Source: an uncultured Caproiciproducens sp. (GTDB taxonomy: Bacteria; Bacillota; Clostridia; Oscillospirales; Acutalibacteraceae). Taken from it: DNA of 64,000 nt. The notes under the pieces were generated by a model that was given only the letters and a program-made list of their open reading frames with translations, had not been told where the DNA came from and searched no databases. Below, piece after piece: positions 41,547 through 49,907 of this stretch. The stretch is from positions 1,688,661 through 1,752,660 of the forward strand of contig NZ_OY761810.1 of NCBI RefSeq assembly GCF_963664915.1. The letters run 5' to 3'. Every line of letters begins with the position of its first letter. The first letter of the stretch is position 1. Both the position numbers and the translations under genes were made by a program.

Positions 41547-43124
41547 ATGCGTAAGACAAAAATCGAAGTAATCTGCGGCTTTCTGGAGGGCGGCAAAACC
41601 ACACTGATTCAGCATATGCTGGAAAATGACCTGATGGAGCAATATGATAGCATTGTCGTGCTCCAGTGTGAAGAAGGCATGGAAGAACTGCGGGCCGGCA
41701 CCCTCGTCAACAAAAATGTTGTACAGGCGGAAATTACGGAGCTATACAAAATTTCCGGGCGGCTGTTCAGCAAAATCAAGTGGGAACTAAACCCCGACCT
41801 GATCCTGATTGAATATAACGGAACATGGCCGATAGAGAACTTGCTGCGGGCCCGTCTGCCCTCTGATTATTATATTGATCAAATTCTGTTTTGCGCCGAT
41901 GCAACTACTTTTGAACTGTACCGAAACAATACGGGTGAGCTAATGGCAGAACAGCTCAACAATTCGGATGCTGTTCTATTTAACCGCTGTTCGGGTGAAC
42001 ACAGCATCCTAAAACAAAATGTGAAGGGGCTGAACCGGAAGGCAAAGTTATTCTTTGAAGAAGCCGCAGCGGATACTTATCTTTATGATACATTGAAAAG
42101 GGCCGATGTTACGGAACAGCAGGTGCGGCACTGGGAATTGAGCGGAGCGGTGATTTTTGCAATACTCTGTCTTTATTTATTGGCTGTAAAAATACCGGCT
42201 GCCACTACTACATACAGTTTTCTGAAAAGCGTTAACACCGTTTTCATCGGAGTTCTGCTGCAGGCGGTTCCGTTCTTATTACTCGGCGTATTTGTATCGT
42301 CTATCTTGCAGGCTCTAGTTCCGGACGACAGGCTGGCGTCAGTTTTTATAAAGCACCCGGTACTCGGATTTCCCCTCGCGGTTGTGCTGGGAGTTTTATT
42401 CCCTGTCTGTGACTGCGCTATGGTACCAATTACCACGCGGTTAATCCGGAAAGGAGTTCCTCTGCCACAGGCAATTACATTTATGCTGGCTTCACCGGCG
42501 GTAAATCCTGTGACTTTCATCTCAACTCTTTACGCTTTTCCAGGACAAAGGGAATACGCGGTATACCGCCTTCTGCTCGGCGTGATTATTTCTGTCATTG
42601 TAGGATTGATTCTGTCCATACAGAAGGTTAAGGCGGAGGAAGTGCTGACGGACAACACGATTGGCTCAGCCTGTTCGGGGGGCTATATGGGCAGTCTTCA
42701 TTACAAAGGAGCACTTGGAACGGCGGAGGGCATTTTTCGCCACGCGGGTATGGAGCTCTTAAATGTGGGCCGTTTTATCGTGTGCGGCGCGCTCATTTCG
42801 TCTGCTCTGCAAATTGCACTGCCCGCTTCCGCGTTTCAAGGTGCCGGTAAGAATATTGTTTTGCCGCTGCTTATCATGCTATTGGCGTCGTTCGTTATGT
42901 CGGTTTGTTCCACATCCAACGCCTTTATTGCCAGAAGCTTTTTGAACTCTTTCCCGTTGCCAGCCATCATGGGGTTTGTTGTAATGGGGCCAATGCTTGA
43001 TCTGAGCAATTTGTTCATGCTGAGCAGCAGTTTTCACAAAAGGTTCATACTGAAGCTGGTAGGGATTCTGTTCTTGACCGGATTCCTCGTATTGATCGTT
43101 TTTTCATTTTTAGTCCGCACATAA
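41547..43124 (+). CDS. CobW-like GTPase domain fused to YraQ/YcgR-type permease
   Basis: 525-residue fusion. Residues 1-195 are a CobW-like G domain with P-loop VICGFLEGGKTTLIQ and ILIEYNGTW, but without the CxCC motif of metallochaperone GTPases and with a degenerate NKxD (FNRC). From about 200 comes a polytopic permease of the DUF318/YraQ-ArsP-YcgR family: about eight spans, GVLFPVCDCAMVPI with the characteristic Cys pair (288, 290) and FMLASPAVNPVTF. Start 41547 follows GGGGAG; an in-frame ATG at 41532 lies before it. In Bacillus the permease (ycgR) is separate and adjacent to ycgQ; here the partner follows after 21 bases. GTP-gated movement of zinc or a zinc complex is an inference. Confidence 0.82.
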   Translation: MRKTKIEVICGFLEGGKTTLIQHMLENDLMEQYDSIVVLQCEEGMEELRAGTLVNKNVVQAEITELYKISGRLFSKIKWELNPDLILIEYNGTWPIENLLRARLPSDYYIDQILFCADATTFELYRNNTGELMAEQLNNSDAVLFNRCSGEHSILKQNVKGLNRKAKLFFEEAAADTYLYDTLKRADVTEQQVRHWELSGAVIFAILCLYLLAVKIPAATTTYSFLKSVNTVFIGVLLQAVPFLLLGVFVSSILQALVPDDRLASVFIKHPVLGFPLAVVLGVLFPVCDCAMVPITTRLIRKGVPLPQAITFMLASPAVNPVTFISTLYAFPGQREYAVYRLLLGVIISVIVGLILSIQKVKAEEVLTDNTIGSACSGGYMGSLHYKGALGTAEGIFRHAGMELLNVGRFIVCGALISSALQIALPASAFQGAGKNIVLPLLIMLLASFVMSVCSTSNAFIARSFLNSFPLPAIMGFVVMGPMLDLSNLFMLSSSFHKRFILKLVGILFLTGFLVLIVFSFLVRT

Positions 43125-43145
43125 AAACTGCCGCAGGAGGTTGCC

Positions 43146-43940
43146 ATGAAACGAAAACTAAATTTTGAAGTATTGCTCCAACTGATTATTCTGCTGGGGT
43201 TGGCAGTTCTTTTGATTTTCGCCTTAATCAGCGGCAAAGCACAGGATTATGTCCATCCCCGATTAAACGGTTATCTGTGGTTTTCCGTTGCGGCATTGTT
43301 TGGAATTGGATTTTTTATGCTTCCGGGCCTTTCCAGACCAAAGCACAATACAAGCACAGTAAAATATTTAATTATTCTGTTTCCAATGGTAACAGCGGTT
43401 CTTTTGCCCACCGGAATAATACAAAGCAAAGCGATTACGCTTGGCGGCACAACGGCCTCCTCCACAGGGCAGCTGTCACAGTCAAAAGGAACCATTATTC
43501 CGGATACTTTCGTCCCCCAGGATGACATTGGGATTGAAACCAATTCTTCTGCGGCGGAGCCGCAAAAAGATGCAGGCGGAGTAACCAACATCACGGACGA
43601 ACAATTCGCAGATTGGTACGCAAATCTGAACAGAAACATGAAGCAGTACGAAGGCCAGACCTTTCGGTTTAAGGGACAGGTCTTTCGGATGAATACCTTT
43701 GCAAAAAATGAATTTGTCCCGGTTCGGTACGCAATGGTTTGCTGTGCAGCGGACCTTCAGCCCTGCGGAGTTCTATGCCGAAGCGATCATGCGAAATCAC
43801 TCAAAGATGACGATTGGGTTTGGATCACAGGAAAGCTGAAAATTGAAGATTATGACGGTCAGACGATGCCGGTCTGTTATGTAACGGCGATTGAGAAAGC
43901 GGAACCGGCTACACAGAAGTATATTTATTTTACTTACTGA
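43146..43940 (+). CDS. TIGR03943 (YcgQ) family membrane protein
   Basis: 264-residue partner of YcgR-type permeases. The N-terminus has about three hydrophobic spans (10-30, 40-58, 72-92), then a low-complexity outside linker, then a soluble C-terminal domain with DWYANLNRNMKQYEGQTFRF, FKGQVFRM, RYAMVCCAADLQPCGVLC and WITGKL, typical of the family. The Cys-rich segment may bind metal. Bacillus ycgQ is associated with zinc starvation. Last gene of the zinc operon, with AGGAGG 5 bases before the ATG. Confidence 0.85.
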   Translation: MKRKLNFEVLLQLIILLGLAVLLIFALISGKAQDYVHPRLNGYLWFSVAALFGIGFFMLPGLSRPKHNTSTVKYLIILFPMVTAVLLPTGIIQSKAITLGGTTASSTGQLSQSKGTIIPDTFVPQDDIGIETNSSAAEPQKDAGGVTNITDEQFADWYANLNRNMKQYEGQTFRFKGQVFRMNTFAKNEFVPVRYAMVCCAADLQPCGVLCRSDHAKSLKDDDWVWITGKLKIEDYDGQTMPVCYVTAIEKAEPATQKYIYFTY

Positions 43941-44028
43941 AAATTACGGGAACTGCTTGTTACCAATGAACCGTATCTTATCAGTTTCACATAAGAGCAT
44001 AAAAACACAACATCTATTTCAGTTTAAG

Positions 44029-44072
44029 AAACGCATTAGATAACCGACAAACGGTAGTCTGATGCGTTTTTT
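44029..44072 (+). terminator. Terminator of the zinc operon
   Basis: AAACGCATTAGA (44029-44040) pairs with TCTGATGCGTTT (44058 onward) and ends in TTTTTT; one G-T pair, 17-base loop. Confidence 0.8.
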
Positions 44073-44184
44073 GCTGGATATTATAAAAATCAAATTTGTA
44101 TTAGCAAATTTCTCCGCAAGTGTCTTTGTGCAAAAGATTGTGCAAGAAATAGCGAATGGAACAATTGCTTGCATGAAATACCTT

Positions 44185-44209
44185 TGTTACCATGAATGTT
44201 TTTGGTAAT
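44185..44209. promoter_or_regulatory. Inverted repeat upstream of the second HPr promoter
   Basis: GTTACC and GGTAAT flank an A/T-rich centre just before the -35 box. It could be an activator site for the PRD regulator encoded downstream. The rest of the 43941-44300 gap holds only the terminator and the promoter. Confidence 0.35.
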
Positions 44210-44216
44210 AGTCAAT

Positions 44217-44246
44217 TTGAACAATATATGTTAAGCTACATACAAT
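44217..44246 (+). promoter_or_regulatory. Promoter of the HPr-PRD-enzyme I operon
   Basis: TTGAAC (44217-44222), 18 bases, TACAAT (44241-44246), about 48 bases before the first CDS. Confidence 0.6.
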
Positions 44247-44300
44247 AAAATGTTTATTATAATAAATTAACAAAAGTAATGTCTTGAAAGGGGAAACAAA

Positions 44301-44564
44301 ATGTTTCAGAAAGAAGTCGTAATCAACAATAAAACGGGGCTGCATGCACGCCCAGCATCCGAATTGGTGGAATTTTGCAAAAATATCAAGAGTGATATTA
44401 TTCTGAAAACTCCGAAAAACGAAGAAATCAATGCAAAAAGCATTTTAAGCATTTTAAGCGGAGGGGTTTATCGGGGAACAAAACTTCTTGTACAGGTGGA
44501 AGGCTCGGACGAACAGACAGCAGGCCCGAAGGTAGTTGACTTTTTACAGCGTCTTTCGGACTGA
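44301..44564 (+). CDS. HPr-like phosphocarrier protein
   Basis: 87-residue HPr. His15 is intact in NKTGLHARPASEL. The regulatory serine is present as Ser47 in EINAKSILSILSGG, one position later because of a single-residue insertion. This carrier could therefore support both phosphotransfer and HPr-kinase control, unlike the copy at 29387. It heads an operon with a PRD regulator and enzyme I, which suggests it is either the general HPr or the dedicated carrier of the galactitol-type system. The ribosome site AAAGGGG is upstream. Confidence 0.92.
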   Translation: MFQKEVVINNKTGLHARPASELVEFCKNIKSDIILKTPKNEEINAKSILSILSGGVYRGTKLLVQVEGSDEQTAGPKVVDFLQRLSD

Positions 44565-44586
44565 TAATGAAAAACGGGAGGCACAA

Positions 44587-46662
44587 ATGGAACTTAAGAG
44601 CAGGCAGACCTATATTTTGCGCGCCCTGCTGGTGACGGGAAAAGGCGTTGCACCCGAGGAATTTCTTGAAAAAATGGGTGTTGGAAAACGCACCATGTAC
44701 TACGATCTGGAAAAAATCAATGATTGGTTGAAGTACTACAAGTTGGGGAAAGTAGTCATTTCCGGACAAATTATCCGTGCGGAAGTCCCGGACACGCTCG
44801 CGCTAGAACAGCAGCTCCGGGAAGGTACGACCTACTTCTTTTCAGTCGAGGAACGGCGTGCGATGGAGGTTGTGCATATTTCGCTTGCCAGCGAAAATAT
44901 TACGATCAACCGCCTGATGGAGCTGTTTAGTGTGAGCAAAAACACAATTTTGAGCGACATTAAAGAAGTACGCGGTTTGATGGAAGGCTGGGGACTTTCC
45001 CTGAGCAGTACGATTAAAGCCGGTTATATGATTATGGGTGAGGAAATGACCATCCGGAAAATGCTGGGCGGACAATTTCAAATGTTGTCAAGTCCGGGCT
45101 GCCAGATGTGTATACATCATTTTCTGCAAAAGAGTCTTGTCTGCCTTTACCACAATGAAATCGACTTTGGCGAACTCTGCCGCTGCCTTATCAAACAATA
45201 CGAAACAGATATTCATGGAGATTATATTCTTGCAAATATCGAACTCATCAGAATGATGATTCAGGTATCATGGATACGCAGCCGCAAAGGAGATATCATT
45301 CAGTTAAGCAGTGATGAGCAACTTGCTTTAATGAAGAGCCTTTCGTTCCGTTCCGTAGAATTCAGCCTCCAGAAATTGCGTGTTCATGGGGTGGAGGTTG
45401 CCATGCAGGAGACCTATTACATCACCACGCTGTTTCTCGGTATTCAGACGACAGATTTTCTATCGCAAGAGCAGGAGGATACTTTTATTGCAGAATTTGC
45501 GGAGGAACTGGTGCTGAGCTTTGAGCGCATCGCCTGTCTATCCTTTCCAAACCGCGAACGGCTGCAGAAACAGCTCAGTCATCATATCCGTCCGATGTAT
45601 TACCGAATCAAATATGGTATTCCCGATAAAAATCCATTGGTTAAGGATATCAAGGCAATGTATCCTTTTGTGTTCGATTTTACCCAGAAGGCTGTGCAGG
45701 CGGCAAAAATGGATCTTTCCGCCGGGGGAATTTCGGAAGATGAATTGGCGTATCTGTGCGTCTATTTTGTCAGTAATCTTAGTGAAAAATATCTGGTGAA
45801 GGAAAATGCGGACAGCAAGGGGGTATTGATTGTTGGCGCAGAGAACATGGCGGTGGTTGTTTTAATGCGCGAACAGCTGCAGGATCTGTTTGGCCTGTCA
45901 TTGGATTACCGCGTGATCAGTCAGAGCAAGCTTCGCGAATGGATGCTGGGAGATTATGCTCTGGTGGTTTCGTTAGTGCCGCTGAGCAAGGGCTTCACCT
46001 GTAAGAAACTCGTAGAAACCGGTCCCATCATTACAGAGAATACACAGCGCCGTATCATGGAGATCCTGCGTGGAGATCGATCTGTCGCTCGTTATGACGA
46101 AATGATATGTGAAATTATCAAACGCGTAAAAGGCAGTGTCAGCGGAAATGTCCAGGATGATAAACTGTATCTCGATCTTTTTCGGTATTTTGAGGAAAAG
46201 GATCGCGGCAAACGCCCTCGGGCTAAAAGTGACATCTTTTACGAGAAGATTGAACAGAACAAATTTTTGGTGCTGCCCGAAACAGCGAATTTGAAACAGA
46301 CTCTCCTCAGCTGCAGTAAGGTACTGCGTCCGGGGGCGGCCGGGCAGCGTCTTGCACAGAGAATGTTCAATCTGCTGCAAAACAAAAAACTCCAGACCTA
46401 CCGGATTCAGGAGGATGTTGTGCTGGTGCATTTTCCCCTGCAAGGGGACGCGAACCCCCAAATCGATGTCTGTATTGCGCTGGCGCCAAAAGAAATGGTT
46501 TGCCCCGACGGAGAAAACACCAGAATATTGGTTGGACTTGCGACAAAGGACTCGCATTCGCACTGGGCGGTGCTTGAGAGCATTTATCGCTACTTTAATG
46601 ACCGTAATCATGTGAATGGAATTAAACAATTATATCAAAACGACAAGGAGCAATACGAATGA
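44587..46662 (+). CDS. PRD-containing transcriptional regulator, degenerate EIIB domain
   Basis: 691-residue BglG/MtlR-type regulator. N-terminal helix-turn-helix pair (EEFLEKMGVGKRTMYYDLEK and LMELFSVSKNTILSDIKEV), two PRD domains (about 180-400), an EIIB-like domain in which the Cys position reads LIVGAENMAVV with no cysteine, and a C-terminal EIIA-like domain with His in VLVHFPLQGD. Regulation through the EIIB domain must therefore differ from LicR/MtlR. The frame is open back to 44536, but GGGAGG precedes ATG 44587. It overlaps enzyme I by 4 bases and most likely controls the whole HPr-EI-EII operon. Confidence 0.88.
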   Translation: MELKSRQTYILRALLVTGKGVAPEEFLEKMGVGKRTMYYDLEKINDWLKYYKLGKVVISGQIIRAEVPDTLALEQQLREGTTYFFSVEERRAMEVVHISLASENITINRLMELFSVSKNTILSDIKEVRGLMEGWGLSLSSTIKAGYMIMGEEMTIRKMLGGQFQMLSSPGCQMCIHHFLQKSLVCLYHNEIDFGELCRCLIKQYETDIHGDYILANIELIRMMIQVSWIRSRKGDIIQLSSDEQLALMKSLSFRSVEFSLQKLRVHGVEVAMQETYYITTLFLGIQTTDFLSQEQEDTFIAEFAEELVLSFERIACLSFPNRERLQKQLSHHIRPMYYRIKYGIPDKNPLVKDIKAMYPFVFDFTQKAVQAAKMDLSAGGISEDELAYLCVYFVSNLSEKYLVKENADSKGVLIVGAENMAVVVLMREQLQDLFGLSLDYRVISQSKLREWMLGDYALVVSLVPLSKGFTCKKLVETGPIITENTQRRIMEILRGDRSVARYDEMICEIIKRVKGSVSGNVQDDKLYLDLFRYFEEKDRGKRPRAKSDIFYEKIEQNKFLVLPETANLKQTLLSCSKVLRPGAAGQRLAQRMFNLLQNKKLQTYRIQEDVVLVHFPLQGDANPQIDVCIALAPKEMVCPDGENTRILVGLATKDSHSHWAVLESIYRYFNDRNHVNGIKQLYQNDKEQYE

Positions 46663-48380
46663 AAAAATTTACCGGCCTTGCGGGAGCTGGAGGATGCGAT
46701 GTATCTCAGACGGTAGTCCTGCGCAGGAAGAAGCTGATATTGGAGAAAAAAGCTGTGGAGGACTGTGACAAAGAGGTGGAACGCTTCAAAAAGGTACAGC
46801 AAGAGTACGCCAAGGAGTTGGATGAGCTGTACCGTACCGCACTGGCGGATGCCGGAGAGAAAACCGCCGCTATTTTTAAAGCATACCGCACGATTGTCGA
46901 AGACGACTTCTTTTTTAAAAAGTCAATTCAGACGGTACGGGAAGAACGGATTGGCATTGATTACGCCATCGAACAGGAAAAGGAGAAAGTCAGCGCAAAG
47001 TTTGCCTCCATGTCCGACCCTTACATGCAGGAGCGTGCAAACGATATCCGCAATGTGTGCGATGAGATCATCCGACGTCTTAACGGGGAGACCGGTACCG
47101 GCCAGGAGATTCAGAATATGCGTGAATCTTTTGTTCTGGTCGCTGAAGATCTTTCACCGGAGGACACTATCCGCATTGATAAGCGGTTTCTCCGAGGATT
47201 TATAACCGAAAAAGGCGGGATTACTTCTCATGTGGTCATATTGGCGAAAACACTGGGAATCCCGGCGGTTGTGGGTGCGGCTGGAATCATGCAGGAGGTC
47301 TGTTCAGCTCAGACGCTCTTTATTGACGGTGACCGCGGCTATGGGATTTTGGAGCCGGATGATGCATTTATAGGAGCATTTCGCGAAGAAAAGGGAAGGA
47401 TTGAAGAACAGAAAAAGCTTTATGCGGCCATGGCGGAGCAGCCTGCCGTTACGGCGGACGGCCGAAAAGTGGCTGTTTGTATGAATTCCGGCGATGCCGA
47501 AAGCCTTCGGAGCTTCCGTGTGGAGCAATGTGACGGCGTGGGGCTGTTCCGCACCGAATTCCTCTTTATGGATCAGCGTGAATATCCTGATGAAGAGTTA
47601 CAGTTTCAGACGTATAAAAAAATCGCGGAGCGTGCAAAGGGGAAGGAGGTTATTATCCGAACGCTGGATATCGGTGGAGACAAACAGCTTGATTATATGG
47701 ACATTCCAAAAGAGAATAATCCTTTTCTAGGCTACCGGGCAATCCGTATTTGCCTGGACCGTGAGGATGTGTTCCTTACGCAGCTGCGCGCCATTCTTCG
47801 CGCTTCCGCTTTTGGAAGTATAAAGATTATGTTTCCCATGATTGTTGCGCTTGAAGAACTGCGGCAGGCCAAAAAAATGGTTGAGAAAGCCAAAGCGCTG
47901 CTTCGTGCTGAGAAAACCGTTTTTGATGAAAACATCCCCATCGGGATCATGATTGAAACACCTGCCTCGGTATTAATCAGTGACAAGCTGGCCAAGGAAG
48001 CTGCATTCTTCTCCATTGGAACCAACGATCTTATCCAATACACCACAGCGACCGACCGAATGAATGAGAAGGTCCAGTATTTGTATGATCCCTGCAATAT
48101 CTCGGTGCTGCGTTCCATTGATCTGGTAATCCGGAATGCGCACAGGGAAGGGATTCCCGTGGGAATGTGCGGTGAGGTTGCCTCGGATGCAAGGCTGACG
48201 CCGTTGTTACTGGCAATGGGGCTTGACGAATTCAGTGTTGTACCCGCACAGGTGGGCCGAATCAAATATCAGATCCGCCGGTATGATCTCGGTAAGCTTT
48301 CCGGCTTGGTGGAGAAGGTACTTGACAGCGACAGTATCGAAGGAGCGAAAAAGCTGCTTACGGAATATGCCGCAGAATAG
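46659..48380 (+). CDS. ptsI: PTS enzyme I
   Basis: Phosphoenolpyruvate-protein phosphotransferase, 573 residues, starting the PTS phosphate chain. Phospho-His191 lies in EKGGITSHVVILAKTLGIP; the PEP-binding C-terminal barrel has DGVGLFRTEFLFM, IIRTLDIGGDKQL, GYRAIRICL and the catalytic Cys region PVGMCGEVASD. All key residues are present. Unusually, a PRD regulator gene separates it from HPr. Whether this is the cell's general enzyme I or a dedicated one cannot be told without the rest of the genome. Confidence 0.95.
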   Translation: MKKFTGLAGAGGCDVSQTVVLRRKKLILEKKAVEDCDKEVERFKKVQQEYAKELDELYRTALADAGEKTAAIFKAYRTIVEDDFFFKKSIQTVREERIGIDYAIEQEKEKVSAKFASMSDPYMQERANDIRNVCDEIIRRLNGETGTGQEIQNMRESFVLVAEDLSPEDTIRIDKRFLRGFITEKGGITSHVVILAKTLGIPAVVGAAGIMQEVCSAQTLFIDGDRGYGILEPDDAFIGAFREEKGRIEEQKKLYAAMAEQPAVTADGRKVAVCMNSGDAESLRSFRVEQCDGVGLFRTEFLFMDQREYPDEELQFQTYKKIAERAKGKEVIIRTLDIGGDKQLDYMDIPKENNPFLGYRAIRICLDREDVFLTQLRAILRASAFGSIKIMFPMIVALEELRQAKKMVEKAKALLRAEKTVFDENIPIGIMIETPASVLISDKLAKEAAFFSIGTNDLIQYTTATDRMNEKVQYLYDPCNISVLRSIDLVIRNAHREGIPVGMCGEVASDARLTPLLLAMGLDEFSVVPAQVGRIKYQIRRYDLGKLSGLVEKVLDSDSIEGAKKLLTEYAAE

Positions 48381-48392
48381 GAAGGGTGTCAA

Positions 48393-48884
48393 ATGAAATC
48401 AGAAGCCAAAAGGCTCGCGGAACAAAGAGAGGCCGCAAAGGAGCAGGAGGAAAAAAAGAGGGAGGCGAAAAAAAAGGCGGCCAGAACAATTGAGGCGGAG
48501 CCTTGCTTGTACTGCGGTAAGCCTACTCTTTGCAGAGAGTATATCATTAATCAGGGCGCAGAGCATGAACTTCCCTGCTGCAGTGAAGAATGTTTTGACA
48601 GAACCAAAAAATTTGTTGATTATGATACACACGGCCGGTTACCCTTTTATTTGGTGCTGCTTGCTTTAGTGGTGGCAAATCTGGTTCTTATCTCATTCAA
48701 GGCGGCAACACGCTGGGCATACCTCCCCTTGTTTGGAATGGGAATCACCGCCTGCGTGTGTCCGCTGATATTCACCCGCTATGAGCGTTATCAAAAATTT
48801 GGCATCAGTAAAACAAAAACGGTTATCCGTTTCATCGCTGCGGCGATTTCTGTATTTGCACTAATCCTCATCATTTGCCACTGA
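48393..48884 (+). CDS. Unknown zinc-ribbon-like membrane protein in PTS operon
   Basis: 163 residues, family not recognised. Residues 1-33 are a Lys/Glu/Ala-rich coiled coil. A Cys cluster follows: Cys38, Cys41, Cys47, then Cys62, Cys63, Cys67 (CLYCGKPTLC and CCSEEC), probably one zinc site of the treble-clef or MYND-like kind. Residues 84-162 hold about three membrane spans. It sits 12 bases after enzyme I and before the EIIA gene, so it is probably co-transcribed. Enzyme I normally acts on soluble partners; a membrane protein with a zinc knuckle in such an operon is unexpected. Confidence 0.7.
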   Translation: MKSEAKRLAEQREAAKEQEEKKREAKKKAARTIEAEPCLYCGKPTLCREYIINQGAEHELPCCSEECFDRTKKFVDYDTHGRLPFYLVLLALVVANLVLISFKAATRWAYLPLFGMGITACVCPLIFTRYERYQKFGISKTKTVIRFIAAAISVFALILIICH

Positions 48885-48887
48885 TTG

Positions 48888-48930
48888 TGCTAATTTGCAC
48901 AAAATGGTTCAACTAATTGCAAAATGAACT
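48888..48930. promoter_or_regulatory. Two small dyads before the galactitol-type EII genes
   Basis: TGTGC-TAATTT-GCACA is followed by GTTCA-N13-TGAAC and then TATAAT. This could be a second promoter (a weak -35) with regulator sites in front of EIIA, though the 159-base gap may also just be transcribed through. Confidence 0.35.
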
Positions 48931-49043
48931 GTATAATTTGTGAATAAAGTTGGCCTTTTTTGTACGACGGCAATATGGTATGTTTTAGATAGCGACATAT
49001 CAAATCTCAACAAGTTGGGGGAAAAGAAAGGGAGGCGGCTATA

Positions 49044-49505
49044 ATAGGAAAATTACTGGATGAACGGCTCATCATTATGGATGCGGATGTGCACAGTGAC
49101 AAAGATTGCATTCGAATGATGGCTACCCGCTTTGAAGAATGCGGCTATGTCAAGCCGGGATATGGAGAAGCGGTGATTGAACGCGAAACAGATTTGCCCA
49201 CCGGACTTCCGGGGAAGGGAATCAATCTTGCGATTCCGCATACAAACAACAAGCTGGTAATCAAACCGGCAGTAGGGGTTATTATTCCGCGGAAACCGGT
49301 TGAATTTCGAATGATGGGGAATAAAGAGACCGCTCTAAACTGCGAAGTGATCCTTCCGCTGGTCGTTAAGGATTCCAAACAGCAGATCGGAATGCTGAAA
49401 AAAATCATGCGGATCATTCAGGACAGCGAGTTGCTGAAAAGGATGAAGGATTCTGAGAGCAAGGCGGAAATTATGGATTGCCTGAGCTCTTTGGAAGACG
49501 AATAA
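49044..49505 (+). CDS. PTS galactitol-type EIIA with apparent ATA start codon
   Basis: EIIA of the fructose/galactitol superfamily, 153 residues from the proposed start. Phospho-His66 is in GINLAIPHTNNKL; TGLPGKG before it is typical of GatA-like proteins. Homologous N-terminal residues (GKLLDERLIIMDAD) begin upstream of the first ATG (49077), and the ribosome site GGGAGG (49030-49035) is 8 bases before an ATA codon at 49044 but more than 40 before ATG 49077. Initiation at ATA 49044 (or ATA 49041) is therefore proposed; a start at ATG 49077 would lack a ribosome site and 11 conserved residues. Next genes: EIIB (26 bases) and EIIC. Confidence 0.8.
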   Translation: MGKLLDERLIIMDADVHSDKDCIRMMATRFEECGYVKPGYGEAVIERETDLPTGLPGKGINLAIPHTNNKLVIKPAVGVIIPRKPVEFRMMGNKETALNCEVILPLVVKDSKQQIGMLKKIMRIIQDSELLKRMKDSESKAEIMDCLSSLEDE

Positions 49506-49531
49506 AAATAATGAAGGGAAGGAGAATTTAA

Positions 49532-49834
49532 ATGAGAGCGGTGAAAGTTTTATCAGTATGCGGTTCCGGCACGGTCAGTTCAGCAATGCTGTCTTCAAAA
49601 TTAGAAGATGTATTGGCGGAGCATGGCTACCAAATGGAATCTACGGAAGTAGCGCCCGGCGGCGTGGAACTTGCGGTGGCAACCGGCGGCTATGACTTGA
49701 TTGCCTACACAAGCCCGGTAGAGGATATTTATGGAATTCCGGTACTGAATGCGACAGGTTTTCTCGTTGGAATCAACGAGGACGAGTTTGTGGAGGAGCT
49801 CCTTGCGGTATTAAGTAAGCTGGATTTGGGATAA
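49532..49834 (+). CDS. PTS galactitol-type EIIB
   Basis: 100-residue EIIB of the GatB family. Phospho-Cys10 is in VLSVCGSGTVSSAML, which matches the Cys-Gly-(S/T)-G loop of galactitol-type EIIB. The chain has the short alpha/beta fold and no membrane span. It accepts phosphate from the preceding EIIA and gives it to the substrate in EIIC. AAGGGAAGGAG is upstream. Confidence 0.92.
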   Translation: MRAVKVLSVCGSGTVSSAMLSSKLEDVLAEHGYQMESTEVAPGGVELAVATGGYDLIAYTSPVEDIYGIPVLNATGFLVGINEDEFVEELLAVLSKLDLG

Positions 49835-49907
49835 AGGAGAAGATCGGCAATAGCGGAAAATCTCATCTGCCAAGCAAAAACAACCGAAAAGAGGAAGGTT
49901 AGGAATT

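Noticed and set aside
48950-48980. Sigma-54 type promoter (TTGGCC...TTGTACG) before EIIA
   Set aside because: The GG to GC distance is too short and the -12 element is not GC; the PRD regulator also lacks a sigma-54 interaction domain.
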